A stretch of 64,000 nucleotides of DNA from Stercorarius parasiticus (lineage: Eukaryota > Chordata > Aves > Charadriiformes > Stercorariidae): the NCBI GenBank assembly GCA_013396915.1, contig VWZL01002012.1:744001-808000 (forward strand), in the 5' to 3' direction. The notes below the pieces were generated by a model. The model was given only the letters and a program-made list of their open reading frames with translations, was not told the origin of the DNA and made no database searches. Below, in pieces: positions 24,970 through 37,203 of this stretch; position 1 is the first letter of the stretch; each line of letters starts with the position of its first letter. A program made the position numbers and the translations under genes.

Positions 24970-25180
24970 AGAAAGTAGTCATTTCATGGTGAGTTATGAA
25001 ACGTGAATTATTTATTCCGCCAGTAAATATGTAATTAGGCATATTTTGAAAATCTGTAATTAATCCCTCACCCCTTAAACCCATAAGAAATGCTAATATG
25101 CCTCTGAGGTAAGGCAGGTTTCTATAAAGGGCATTATGTAAGCTGTTCTGATCTGTTGTGTAATTATGTTTGCTGTCTGT
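24970..25180. promoter_or_regulatory. candidate conserved non-coding element
   Basis: An AT-rich but non-repetitive block. Closely spaced homeodomain-type cores (several TAATT/ATTA, for example near 25033 and 25058) and an octamer-like ATGCTAATATGC near 25090 are packed within about 200 bases. Regulatory function is inferred from motif density only. Confidence 0.25.
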
Positions 25181-27529
25181 AGTGGGAAAAAAAAAATCCT
25201 AGTGAGAATTTGTTGTGGAAGAGAGGGAAGAAATGGAAGGAAAAGCTTCGCTCCTCACCGAGCAGGAGGCGATTATTAAATGGCAATATATCCAAAGCTT
25301 TTCATTTGTTTGGCTTGGGTTTCAAAGGGTGCGGTGCCATGCATCATGCAACAAAATCAAAGATGGTTATTTTATTCCTACTTGATGTAGCAAACTATCA
25401 GCCCAGCCTCAATAACCCCAAGCCAAGGAGATATTTTGGCCTGGCTCGTACACCCACTGCTTAGCACAACTATTGTCCCCCAGCAGACTTTTCCTGATAA
25501 AACAGGGAAATCCTGAATCCAAGTGGTACCCTTTAAACAATTTCATGTTCAGGTTTTCATTCTGCATCCTGATAACACACTATATAAAAGAATGACCAAA
25601 AAGAAATATATATATGTATGTCACAAGAAGATTTTCCAGCTTGTTTTTGGAAAAAGGAAATCTGTTGAGAAGAAAAATATCATTGATCTGACAAATTTTA
25701 CCATTGTGGAAAGCCCAAGGACAGATTGCTAAGCTCGAACATGCTTTTGGTTTGGAAGGACTGGACATATTTTAAGAGGCTTTCACAAACAGCAACTGCC
25801 AGAGCTCTGTCACTTTGCTGTAAGAATCTCTTGTTGTCATTTTAACTTCACTAAGAGGGCATGTGCAATTTACTACTTGAGACAATGAAAGCAATGAGAG
25901 ATTTAAAGGTCATTGAATGCCATTTTGGACAAAATTGGGCACTTTGGCACTTACGATGGGACTTACGTGGCTCTATAAGGGGCCAGCAACATTGTACACA
26001 TTGGAAAATATTATATAGATTGGCTCAAAAAGCAAACAGATGAGTTCACAAAGATGTTTGTTGGTGATTAGTAAATACGGCCCCCTGACTATAACCTCAG
26101 AAGCAGTAGGTTGCTGTTTTCCAAAACAGAATACCAGGGGAAAGATTTTTCAGTATGATGTGCTCTGTTCCCTGCACTCAACCATTATCAGAGTCATAAA
26201 CATTGAGCTTAGTTCATTATTTCCTTGGCTCCCACCAATGGAAGTAGGTGGGAACCATATCTCCTTTTTTCTCCATGCGGTTTTTTACCTTTGTCCCAAG
26301 GCCTTGGGTCGACCTTGGGTTGACCTTGTGGCCTCAAAATTATCTGGCCTCAGAAGCCCCCTGAAAGAGACATCTTTAAATGTGTGCTGAGCTTGCCCAC
26401 CGCACTTGGGAGCAGGCAGCATACGCTAACTCGGTACTTCATGAAGAAAGGCTCACTCCCAGAAGTCAACCAAAAGGTTGGGCATCAATCAAGCAGACGT
26501 ACAGCCTGTTCTCTTCCAAAATGTAGGCAGGCTTCAGGTTAGAAAAGTTGTAGTTCCTAAAACTCTGCAGTAAGAAGAAGGTGCCTGTAGAAGCTGAAAA
26601 ATACCCGTCAAGCTGCTTCTCAACAGGAACATATCCATGAGTCAATACCATCTGCAAAGTGGTTACAGCCTCATTGATGTGAACATGGCTTTTTTTCAGT
26701 CTGAATTACTCTAAAGCAATCAGAAATACAGCTTCTCGTAGAAGTTGTTAACCTGCTGGTGAATTTGTCATGGTTATTTTGATGTTTGTTGTCTTTATTA
26801 AATGCCTTGGAGATGTGAGATGATGTGACGAACTCAGCTTTTCTCTGAATCGAGCAGCGTACCAACAGAGAGGATGCTGCTTCACTGGGGAGAAAGTCTA
26901 TGAAAATATAATGTGCTCCATTATGATTTACTGTTCCGAAAGCCTTTAATGCCTAGGCACCCTCTTAGGAGAAAGAAAGACTTTTCCAGGGAGTCATTTA
27001 TGCCACCTTAAATAGATGTGTCGGCTTTTCCATAGCCGTTAGCCCACAGCAGATGGACAAGACATCTAATTTTCTGGTGCATGAATAGTTGACTGAGGTG
27101 AATAGAAACCCAACTCAGGCTCTCAGAGAACCTAGCCCAGATGGCAATTATGAAAAGCTTCATATGCATTGCTGAAATTTTATTAATTTTAAGCCCAGAT
27201 GATAATTTCTGGGGTCCTAAATGATGAGTATTCAGCACTGGTGCTGGCAAAGCTGTGTCTGCTTATTTTTATTTCAGTTATGCATAAGTCAAAAGAAGTC
27301 TTGTTTGTATTTGAAGGGACAGTAAAAAGGGAATACAAATTCCCATAATGTGAGCTTTTCAATGAGGTTTCATTTCAGTTTTCAGTTCCTTTTGTAAAGT
27401 GAATTTACAATAGAAATGCCGCCAGTGGACATTATAGCCGAAAGTATGCTGGTTTCAGCGATGGGGAGATAAACCTCTTCTCAGACTGCACTTTTGGTGC
27501 AAAGAGGTATCTGTGTCAACAAAACAATC
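25181..27529. other. non-coding stretch, no gene recognised
   Basis: Ordinary AT-rich sequence with short unrelated open frames. The only notable element is the tandem nuclear-receptor half-site array at 26.30 kb. Confidence 0.5.
26302..26328 (-). promoter_or_regulatory. 11-bp tandem units with ERR/NR5A-type half-sites
   Basis: The unit CCTTGGGTYGA occurs at 26302-26312 and 26313-26323 and is followed by a partial third copy. The second junction makes TGACCTTG (26321-26328), the reverse complement of CAAGGTCA, the extended half-site of ERR and NR5A receptors. The first junction makes CGACCTTG (26310-26317), one base off. Occupancy is unknown. Confidence 0.3.
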
Positions 27530-27818
27530 CTCAGAAATGTGAAGGACTGCTGCAAAGAGGAAAGGAATAATCAGTCCTCCACGCCTCTTGCAGATAGGAC
27601 AAGAAGTAATGGGCTTAAATTGCAGTAAGAGAGATTCAGGTTAAAACCTTCTTGTGATAAGGACAGCGAGGCACTGCAAGACACTGCCTGGGGAGGTGGC
27701 AGCGTCTCCAGCACTGAAGGCCTTAAAAACCACAAGATAAGCATCTGTCAGGAATGACACAGGTGCCACGGGCCAGGGAAGGGACTGGTGACCTCTGGAA
27801 AGCCCCTCCAGCCCTTTG
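27530..27818 (+). mobile_element. CR1: old CR1 LINE, 3' region fragment
   Basis: The plus strand follows an old CR1 3' end in order: GGACAAGAAGTAATGGGCTT near 27598, TTAAATTGCAGTAAGAGAGA, GGCACTGCAAGACACTGCCT, GGGGAGGTGGCAGCGTCTCC, CATCTGTCAGGAATG near 27743, then GGGACTGGTGACCTCTGGAA and CCCTCCAGCCC near 27781-27815. The element lies in the sense orientation and is 5'-truncated. Its terminal octamer repeats are not recognisable. Divergence is clearly higher than for the copy at 44.2 kb. It has no coding capacity. Confidence 0.8.
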
Positions 27819-29929
27819 AGGTGATGACTTGGGGGGGAGAATGTGCTTTGGAGAGTTGTGACTGTTGCTGGTTGTCATCTGTGATAGGGGCTCCACGTAG
27901 TAAGGTCTGGGGAGCACCAACAGCTGGGCTGGAGCTCTGAAGATGGATAAATGAGTTTGGAGGAAATAAGAACTAGCGTACCTCATTTCGGGAAAAAATA
28001 TAATGTAGGCAAATTGGACAGAATGAGTCCCAAGTGGACCCTCTCCTTGTTTTACTGATGAAGTCTTGGGGTACATCACTGCCCACCTTTCTGGTTGGCC
28101 AGAGATATCCCTGAGTGAAACAGTGGGAGAGGTTGGAGCGTTTCATTTGCACCATTTAGCTGGACGGGAGATTGCCAAAACCTAGAGGAGAGGTAAAAAG
28201 GTATGGGCATGAGGGGAAATGCTGTGGAGGGAGAAAGGACACTGAAGTACGAGGAGCCTTTAGAGGGCAGTAAGTATCCTTGGAGGGGGGAAAAAAAAGA
28301 GAGGGGAAAAAAAAAAAAAAGGAGAATGTAGTAGGTGAAAGATGGGACAGGGTGTTCAAGGGGGACCCAGAAGGAAGTGCTCCAGGATTTTGGTTGACAA
28401 GCCTCCAGACTGTACTGAACTTCTCAGGCTTGTTTATATCTGGCTGGTTTCTAATAATGCCCGTGTTATGGAACTTATCAGCATAGGTGAATAGTAGGGA
28501 TATAATAAATACATTTCTGCTTGGCCCCTGCCAAGATGCTAGTGGAAATTTGGTGCTGTCTTTCTTGTAAACTCAGTCCACGGTTTGGTAGAAAAGTAAA
28601 GAATCAATAAAACGAAGAAAATCTGAAAACCTTGAAATGGTACATCTGCCATTAAGTGGTCCCTCCCCTGGGAAAGAAACAGATCCCTGCTCCCACTTTA
28701 TAAATATGTGTATGTGTGGAGCCGTTGGTTCTGTGTTGTGTATCCAGCATAGCTGGGGTGCGCCTGACCCGAAGGGAGAGGTGGAAGTGATTGCTGGCTG
28801 CGGCCACTGCTGCAGTCCTGCTCACCGCCATTCCCTTCTTCTGAAAACCTTGACTCCCAGACAAGTTGGGCTGAGGTTGATGGTACCAATCCTGAACATA
28901 GTTCTGGCCTTGTTTACTCCAGACGAGCAAACGGTGTCTGAATTCTGCCTCTTAGCACCGGGAAGAAAATTTCACATTTAATTTGCCAGGTGTTTCTCAA
29001 GGAAATGGGTGTCTGTGCACCTTGTGTGTTACCTGCAACACCGGCAGGTCAGCGACCCTTGGTGTCCTCTGCTTCAGCATACGGAGTTATGATTGCATCT
29101 ATGACATTAGGTATTTTGCGTAATACAGGATATTTAGTTAAAATATTCCCTACCATATCAGAAGATGCTCTTATACTGTTGTTTGTGAAACGTTTGCTGT
29201 ATGATAACTACAATGTGCCGTTGCATTCCAGGCTTCTCTGTTTAGTTTCTCTGAGTACAATTGCACTTCTGCTGTAACGACTGCCCAGCGCAGAATGCCG
29301 TGCTCCTGCACACAAGCGCTTGCCTTGCCAACTGGTCCTTGTTAGTTGGTTTGAGTGAAAAACCAGGGGAGAAATTTGAAGTGAGAAGGCATACAAATGT
29401 AAAACCTGGCTCTAACACGCCCTAGCTGTTTTGCTGGCTTATCCGTGGGTCTCCACTTCCTGAGTATGTTTCATATAATTACTACATTACATTTTTAATT
29501 ATGTTTGTTTTCCTCCTTGCATGCCCATTTCTTACGTTTCTTCTTCAATGTATATAGTACCCCAGCAACATCCACATTTATAATTACAGAAGATAAAGTT
29601 ATAATATTCCTGAGGCAAAACTGCATTTTAACAACTGTGCTAATGTGGAAAACAACTTGTGCAGAATAAATATGCCCTACAATTAGTGGTACGCCGACAT
29701 TTTTCATGGTTACCTTACATATAAATAAACTCAAGCCACTGACATTTTTCCTGAGGGCTTTTATCTCTGCAGCCCCAAAACTGCAGACAGATTTGTTGTA
29801 AGTAACGCTATCGCCATAATAAGTTTGAAAACCCATTATTTTTTATTTTAATTTTAATTTTTTTTTAAATTCATCTGCTTTTTGCATCTGCATAGCTCGG
29901 GGCTGGGCCTGTGGGTCTGATATTGTCTG
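27819..29929. other. non-coding stretch, no gene recognised
   Basis: Contains the purine tract at 28.28-28.33 kb. Around 28640-28990 overlapping frames of 60-114 codons occur on both strands without family resemblance. 29460-29870 is AT-rich with T runs. Nothing else is recognised. Confidence 0.5.
28282..28326 (+). repeat. homopurine (G/A) tract
   Basis: An uninterrupted purine run that includes six G's at 28285-28290 and fourteen A's at 28307-28320. It is a simple low-complexity tract. Confidence 0.85.
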
Positions 29930-30190
29930 TGTGATGAACCGTCGCCGCGTCCCGGGCTCCCCGAAGCCTATCATTTGGCTGAGGCTAACAGGAGGCGACT
30001 AGGCAAAGCCATTTCACCTGAGGGTGGGCCAGGTCACAGGTCACTTGTAATAGCTTCTCCATGCATCTCCAGACCTGTAAATGAGACCAGAGCCCGACTC
30101 ACTTCGCTACACTTTCTTTGTCTTAGACGGATGCTCTAATCAAACAAATTACCTAGCCCGTGATCACAGCCGCTGAGACAGAGATGGTTT
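29930..30190. promoter_or_regulatory. candidate conserved non-coding element with DR1 site
   Basis: This high-complexity, repeat-free block has short-motif clusters typical of vertebrate enhancers. It carries a perfect DR1 nuclear-receptor site, listed separately, and GTCTTAGAC (30120-30128), two inverted SMAD-type GTCT/AGAC half-sites one base apart. CpGs are frequent at its start (29940-29960). Conservation and activity cannot be judged from one sequence. Confidence 0.33.
30031..30043 (+). promoter_or_regulatory. perfect DR1 nuclear-receptor element
   Basis: AGGTCA-C-AGGTCA is two perfect consensus half-sites in direct repeat with a one-base spacer. This is the DR1 geometry recognised by RXR heterodimers, COUP-TF (NR2F) and HNF4-type receptors. 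Use in vivo is not shown. Confidence 0.45.
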
Positions 30191-33100
30191 TGCAGACGCT
30201 TGTCTGGGGCCCTCTCGACCATGCAGCAATGCTTAAAAGAAAGGCTAATGTTTTCCACCAAAGGTAATAAAAAGATGTATGGTCACTTGGCTAAGACGGC
30301 CTCGGAAAAAATCCCCGGGGACACCGAGGGACACATTTTGACAAGCTTACAGCACAGCTTACTTCAGTCAAGGGCACTTATATGAAATACAGGGGCTGGC
30401 TGCCATCACTGAGGGTGTGCACGTGGGGATGCTCCACCAACCCAGTGCATCTTGGCAGAGCCTAGATGTCACTTCAGTAAGAGAGTAGGTGTACCTTACC
30501 TCTGGGCAATGTTCACTTCTGCTTGGATTTTGAATTTTTTATCTTTTTTTTAAAAACGTAGGAAAACGGAAATGGGCAAAAAGTGCATGTGTGGGGAAGA
30601 AGGTGAGCCCAACCATAAATAAATGGGCTCACGGAGCACCGAGGGAGGGAAGCATACAGGCGTGGTTTGTTTATTGTAAAATTCAGCCTTAGGCAGAGGA
30701 TTTAAAACTGATCAGCCCGCTACGAACGTATTATATTAGTCTCGTATTTATTTATTGCACAGTCCTTTAGTTTTATTTATTGACTGCCAGTCCCTTCTGT
30801 ACTGCAGGCAATGCTGTCACTGTATTTTCTTAAAACTTTCGCAATAAATTTGTAAACATTAAAAAAAATTCCAGCCGTCCCATATTTTTCTCCTGCATTT
30901 TCCAGACACTTTGGCTTTTGTAGTAGTGTTGGTTGTTTACTTGTTCTGACTCCGAAAAAAGCCCACTCTAGGTACTTTCTAGTTTCAGATGTTTTGTGTG
31001 ATTGTAAAAGAGAAAGGCACCAGTTTTGACTCAGAGAAAGAGCTACTGCAAACAATCTGTTGCTAATATAGTCTAATTGCTAGTGATATTTTGAGAAAAC
31101 AATTAAATTGGAAGTGGGGTTACTTTGGTGTTTATTGTCTGCGACAGCTTCTTTTGGAAACAGGCTGGAATAGCTGCCGAACTGAGGCTGCGATGATGTG
31201 CGAATAATACTTATCACCAACACCAGCCGGCGAAAGCGGGGGAACGCAAAACCGGGGTGAACTCACCTGTTAGACACGTCAGGATGGGCAGCGAGATGTT
31301 GCATGATCAGAGGTAGGTCCTTCCACTTACCTGTATTTACACCCCGCAGCATCACTGTCCTCCTTTTATTGCACTAGGACTGTCAAGATGCTTAGATGCC
31401 TGCTGGATATGAGCTAAAAAATCTGCATGAATTTTGTTGTTGGAAGGCAAGGTACCACGTACTGGAAGAAATACATTTGAACCACAAGTGTAACAGCTCA
31501 AGGGAAAAGTCTGGGCAAAATTCCCATGGATTTCCCCGCATCCAGGTTTTCACTGCTGGTTGTCACTGTGATTAGTTCAAGGTGTAAACAGACATGCCCT
31601 CTGCAAGCAGCTGTGCTGAAGGAAGAGGTTGCCACCTACCACCAGACTCCCCGCTTGTTCTTTGACACCCTCTGCTGGAAAACGCCACCTCCTCCTGCCC
31701 ACCAGCCAAGCTGCTCGCCTGGGTCCAGCCAGACCAATTTCAATCTTCCTCCCGACCATGCTCCAAAAACCTCCTGCTGAGATGAGGCTGTTCCTGTGCA
31801 AATCTCTGCCTGATGGGCTGCAGCCATCGGGAGGAAGCTGAGCAGGGACATAAAGGTTGGCCTGAGGCTACCAAAAATGCTGTGAAGACTTTGTATAAGC
31901 CAGTCTTATTGAGCCAGTATTTCATTGAGTTCTGGTCAAGGCATCACATACAAGCTACAGCAAAAATGGTACTGATGGTGAAAGAGGCTGTAGTGGTTAG
32001 AGACACAATAATTTTCAGTACAAAGAGGCCAGATCTTTGGAAATATGTAACATGCCACACCTGAACTATCCCCGCCGGCCGCTATAAGGGAGCAGATGCA
32101 GACCTGATGCCGGTTACTGAACTTGGTACCAACTGGGAGGGGCTGGCACCAGACCCAGCCCCAGCCCAAACCATCCTGGCCTTCAGCAAGTTCTGAGCGG
32201 GTGTTGCTTCTCCTCGGTGTCAAGAAGTCCAAGTGTGGCAGAGAAGACTATTTAACCCCATCTGTATTTTGTTTGTTGCAGAGTTTGCATTCACAAGCTT
32301 TTCTATTGTGGCAGAAAGTCTAGAAGATACTCCTTTATATCTCCTGTGACAAGACTGGTGCTCACAATATCTTCTGGCTCCAGAAGCCAGAGATTTAGGA
32401 AAAGCATCAACTGTCATCTAAGTAGGAACAAAATCAGGCGAAGAGTTTTGACGGCGAGAGACAGCGTCTCAGGAGCTCTCTCTTTTTTGCCCTCTACGCA
32501 GAACTGCTCGCATCAAGACCTTAAACCCCCTCTGTAAAAGCTGTTTGCATGCAAGCAGATGGTATTTCATTGTCTTTTGCTACTGATCTTGAATTATCAG
32601 CCTTTATAATGAAAATGCCAATTCAGCCTTGACTGCTCTGCTATAACTCTACCAGGACCACTATAATGCACACACCATATATACTGAATATTTATTATGG
32701 TACTGCGCATATTATTTATTGTATATGCAACATATTTTGTAGGTGAAAAATGATACCTTATCTAAGTCAATGAGCATAACCAGGAAAAATATGGCAGAGT
32801 AATCATGTGATTCATAATTGACATCTGCTCTCCAAAGACTTGGACAGAATCTGAATTTTCAGCGTATGCTGGAAACGCTCTTCTGTTTGCTGGCCTGGGC
32901 ATAACCGTGCCACCGCTCTCCCCGGCAGCTCCATCACTCTTCTGCATTTCCATAGTTCCCTGGGCGCAGAGGAAAGCTGGGTCAGCACATGCTGAAAATA
33001 TTTCAAGAAGTTGCAAAAAAGCGCTGGTGTTTTTCAGTGTCCAAAAAGAAGGTGAGGAAGCGGGGTTTTTTTCTGTCCAAATGCTAATGAAGACCAGCCC

Positions 33101-34349
33101 GTGCGCATCCTTGGGGTTTTCTTAGATTCGCAGTGGGTTTTTATATGTGCGTGTGTGTTCATGTAGGTATGAATATACGAGTGCCATTTTTTGGGAGGCA
33201 TCTTCTGCTCTGATTTCACCACTCTGTTAATACGTACCATGCAGCCTGGATGTGGCCGGACCAGCTAGACCTCTGCAGCCTCTCCGCCCAGTACAGCATT
33301 GACTCTTTGGCTCAATCCTATCCTAAATGTGCCTTTTTCTGATGCAGCTTAGGGGTTCCTTGCACGTATTTGGAGTAACATAAGCTCAAATTGCTGAGAA
33401 AAGAGAATCCGGGGGCTGGGGATCATTGGCTTTTAACACTTTGGCTCCTGCTGGTCATGAGAAGCTCATGGTGCAGTGGCTGCACTCAGGTCCTTTTGAT
33501 AGGTTGTCTCATCAGCCTTATTATTGACCAGATTTCCAGCAGATTTAATGTATTGATGGGATACACAAGCATCAGTGAGCAAATCCCCAGAAGAGAGGAG
33601 GGCTGCAGAAAAATCCACAGAAATTACACAGTAGGTAAAGTCACATCTGGTCTACAGAGAGGAGGATAGAAGGGACATGAAGGTGGAGTTTGAAGAAGTG
33701 GAGTTAAGTGAAGCTGCTCTCAGTTCCACAAGCACCGCAGCTTGGGAAATTTTCCTTTTGCTGACTCAGTTTTTCTTGCTTTTGTTGATTCTTTAGTGTC
33801 TGCTACTGTGTCTGGGAGAAATATGGAGCTCATCCCACCCTGGCTGAGATATGGCATCCTTGCAGACGTGGGAGGCAGGGTGAGGGTGGAGAGGAGGGGA
33901 CGAGGAAGGGTTTATTAGTGTAAACAACAACAGGGATGTAGCGAGAGTTTTCGAACAACCATCCAAATCACGTTATTGATGGCATCTAGAGACCAGCCCA
34001 CATCTTTATTGGCATTGCTCTCGGTGTAGGAACGTGGCCAAGTTTGTCTCAGCATCCGAGATAGTCTTCCTTGTTGAAGCCTTGTTTTTCTGGACAGATA
34101 AGGCTCTGTTTATAGCACACTTAAAAGCAATAGCTGAAGAGAACAGAGGCTTCACCACTTTGATATGCAAAAGACAACAAATTTTATGTATATATGGAGG
34201 GAGCTAATCCTGCTCTCGCTGAAGCCTTTTGGAAGATTCCCAGTGACTTTGCAGACACTTTGAATTAGGGCCAACTTTTGCTTTTTTCTTTTTCTTTTTA
34301 ATTTTTTTTTCCCTTCTCCTCTTGCAAAATGTCAGGAATAAATATTTTG
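30191..34349. other. non-coding stretch, no gene recognised
   Basis: Composition is mixed. A minus-strand CAG/GTGAGT donor-like sequence lies near 31260-31268, but no coding frame adjoins it. The segments 31580-31850 and 32100-32540 are GC-richer with mutually overlapping frames and no recognised domain. GT/CA-rich bases occur near 33138-33180. Confidence 0.5.
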
Positions 34350-34510
34350 ATTCAAAATGGCACAGCGGTGCCTCGCAGCGCTGCAGTCCAGGCCCCTTTT
34401 CCCCGCAGCCTCCGTTGCTTTTCCCGACGGCGAGATGCGCAGCCAGAGCTCGGAGTTCAGAGCCCTTCGGCCAGTGCGGCCATGCCGCGGAGGTGCCAAA
34501 GCCAAGCGTG
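34350..34510. other. short CpG cluster
   Basis: About fifteen CpG dinucleotides lie within roughly 145 bases (34365-34508) in otherwise CpG-poor DNA, flanked by T-rich sequence at 34280-34320. It is too short for a standard CpG island. Frames on both strands are open for 60-93 codons, but none is recognised. It could be a minor promoter, a conserved element or a chance patch. Confidence 0.45.
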
Positions 34511-35073
34511 AAGCTGTCATCTGTGGAGCAAGGCCATCATCAGCTGTCAGACAAGCTGCCTTATAAATTCCAAACTCGCAGGGTTAAAAAAAATAGTATA
34601 TAGTTGGCTTGGGGAACCTGCACGCTGTTTGCAATGTGCCTGCTGGAGAGTAAGGCCTAAAAAGTCGTTTTGGAGATAATTTTAAAATGTTTCAGGTCTT
34701 CTGGGCATGCCAGCTGAATGGCAATAAAGCCAGCAATTGGTGCTTTATACCAACTAGCCAAATCTGGTGTGGTTGCACTGCCCTTGCCCCAGGAGGGGTT
34801 CACGGCCAGACAGAGAGGTTCACTGCGAGCAGGAGGGGAACAGGGCTTGTGAGTGGTGGCTGCAAGAAAAGCCCCTTAAAAGAATTGTTGCATTTTAATG
34901 AAAGCAGCTCATAATGTGTAAGAGGGAGAATGCTGTTACGCCTAAGTGGAGTTGCTTGCGTGTCTAGCCGGGGAGCTGTTGTGAAGCCTCGTAGTCTGTA
35001 TCATGGGATTCCGCGTGCCTTGAAACATTGTTCTGGTATTCTGTTGTCTTTAGACACCCAGCATGTGCCCCTG

Positions 35074-35220
35074 TATAGATAGATAGGTAGGTGGATACAC
35101 ATACATACACATACATGCATATATTTTAATATGTGTGTGTATATATATTTATAGACACATTGCATATTATTGAATATACATGCTATACCTATGTATGCAT
35201 ACATACATATGCATATATGC
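35074..35220. repeat. compound GATA / CATA / TG / TA microsatellite region
   Basis: Begins with short GATA and GGTA units, passes into ACATACAT units, then TG and TATA runs, and ends in CATA/TGCATA units. It is impure, with unique bases between runs. Confidence 0.75.
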
Positions 35221-36869
35221 TTAGACTTCTATACATTTTTGTGAGAGAAGACATAAAAAAAGAAAAATCTATATAGTGTAGGTACATAACAAGATGTAAT
35301 AAATATAGAAATTTAAGTACATTTGGCGGGGGTTGCATATACAACTATATATCTAGAGATGTTGTACCTTTTCAGATAGTATAGGATGAACCAGATTATA
35401 TAACATTAATCGCGGGTAATTGCTGCAAAGCAAGTCAGAGCAACCAAGTTCTCCTCCTCGTAGATGGGTGAATTTAAGGAGACTGCCTCAGTGTTGTGCT
35501 GACCAGCTTCCCACAGAGGATTTCTGCAAGCGGTGCTTGGAAATGCCCTTGGAGTGATGGTCTTGGGCTTAAAAAAAAGCAGCCAGGCTGCCAGGGTTGG
35601 GGATAAGGCGCTGTCGGGAGCAGCCCCAAGGGTGCAGCCAGCACCCGGCACCCCAGGCATCGCTCACCTGACGGCTCCCTGACAGTCAGCGGGTGCCAAC
35701 GTGTGAACATTGGCTTCAGTTTGAAAGTTTAAAAGTGAATCATCCGTTGCTAATAGTCCTATCTCCTAAATGCTTCTAATACACTTATTATCACATCATT
35801 TATGCATCCGGAGTGGTATTAGGAAGCATCAGTCTCCTGGCAAAAGATTCCGAAGTGCGTTTTCTGGCTGCAGCCTTAATTTGCTTCCCGGGGCTACTAA
35901 GCCTTGATGACTGGCTTCCAGGTAAAGCAGAGAGAGATTGCCTCCTCCTGCCAAAAGGGGTAGAGCAATATTTGTCCTGATTTCTGCTGGCAGTCGTCAG
36001 CATGCTGCTCAGAGCGGCTGGTGCCTTGCTCCTCTGCATTTCACTCAAGAAAAGAAACATGATAGTGGGGGAAGGGGAAGAAAAATCACAAGAAAATCGA
36101 TAGCGCTTCTGAACATCGAATGGGCATCTCTGACTTCAGCTGTGTCACCTGTCTAATGCTGGAAGCTAATGCTTGGTTTTCAGGGGGGATAACCCCAAAT
36201 CACCAGACAAGGCTGTCACAGCCACAGCCTGGGCACAGCCTCGGTTTTGCCAAAGCCCAGCTCGGGGAGGTGCTCCAATACTCTCCCTGCCCTGGAAAAT
36301 GAAAAGCAGAGGTCGCTTCTTATGTCTTATAGGCTCAAAAAAATGGAAAAGGGACCAAGATTGTGCTGGGCTTCTCAGGAACCAGTGTGATGCTCCTTCC
36401 CCATGATACTCGACTCCTCTGGTGTATGCCCATGGGTGCAGCGAGCTGTGGGGTCTCACCTGCAATGCTTCCTTCACCAGAGGAGCTCTCCTGGGCCTGT
36501 GCGGAGCAGGAAACTTTCCTTTTCCCCTCAACTCCTGGTGTTTGAGGTCTTAATTTTGCTTTGGAGCTGGAGGAAAGCATGGCCCTGTGAGGGTGATGTG
36601 GGATGCCCGCTCCTGCGGACAGGACCAGGGAGGGAGCAGCGGGCCATTTTCCAACAATTTTCAGATGCCCTCAATAATGAGAGAGGGAAGAAAAAAAAAA
36701 AACTGGAGATGTCAGAAATGCCAACAGTGAAGGAAAATAGAAAAATGAAGGAAAAAGCACACACACATCTGCAGCTGATTTTAACTGTATAAATAAATGG
36801 TAGGTTCCTTTGGCACTCCCAGCACAAATAATTAAATGGTGCACTTGGGTTCTAGGACACCATTGACCA

Positions 36870-36930
36870 AAAAATATATATAGATATGAGAGAGTGTGTG
36901 TGCGCGCATGTGTGTATATATATATATTCA
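36870..36930. repeat. TA / AG / TG / TA compound microsatellite
   Basis: Short runs of AT, AG, TG (with CG interruptions) and TA dinucleotides lie next to each other. Confidence 0.75.
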
Positions 36931-36964
36931 TGACATGTATATATTTGTCCCGAATCATATGTTT

Positions 36965-37150
36965 ATCTTTTTTCCGCCTGTGCAATTACAATTTCATTAA
37001 CAACCCCGTCCCTGAAATGCCAGCAGGGTTGGGAGGCTGGCAGGGGCCCTGCGTCAGACCCTGCTGGCCGGGGGGTCTGGTTTTATTTAGGGCCACGCCT
37101 CAGCAGTTTTAAGACAACACAATGCAATTATCCCGACCACAAAACGTTCT
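36965..37150. promoter_or_regulatory. candidate conserved non-coding element
   Basis: A repeat-free block directly after the microsatellite, with ATTA/TTAA cores at its start, a GC-rich centre and CAATTATC near its end. The evidence is texture only. Confidence 0.18.
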
Positions 37151-37179
37151 GCGAGAGCCTGACGGTCCCCGGTGCCGCC

Positions 37180-37203
37180 GGGCAGGGGGATGCAGGGAGC
37201 GGG
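37180..37203 (+). other. G-quadruplex motif
   Basis: G runs occur at 37180-37182, 37185-37189, 37195-37197 and 37201-37203, with loops of 2, 5 and 3 bases, inside a GC-rich, CpG-containing patch (37140-37250). Confidence 0.5.

Larger units (their letters stand above)
34511..36964. other. non-coding stretch, no gene recognised
   Basis: Contains two microsatellite regions, listed separately. 35735-36030 is a compact repeat-free segment with ATTA/TTATGCAT cores that may be a conserved element. 36166-36600 is GC-richer with overlapping frames and no domain. Confidence 0.5.

Noticed and set aside
31258..31270. Minus-strand CAG|GTGAGT donor match (another near 59543-59551)
   Set aside because: The DNA that would be the exon is not open or protein-like in either case.
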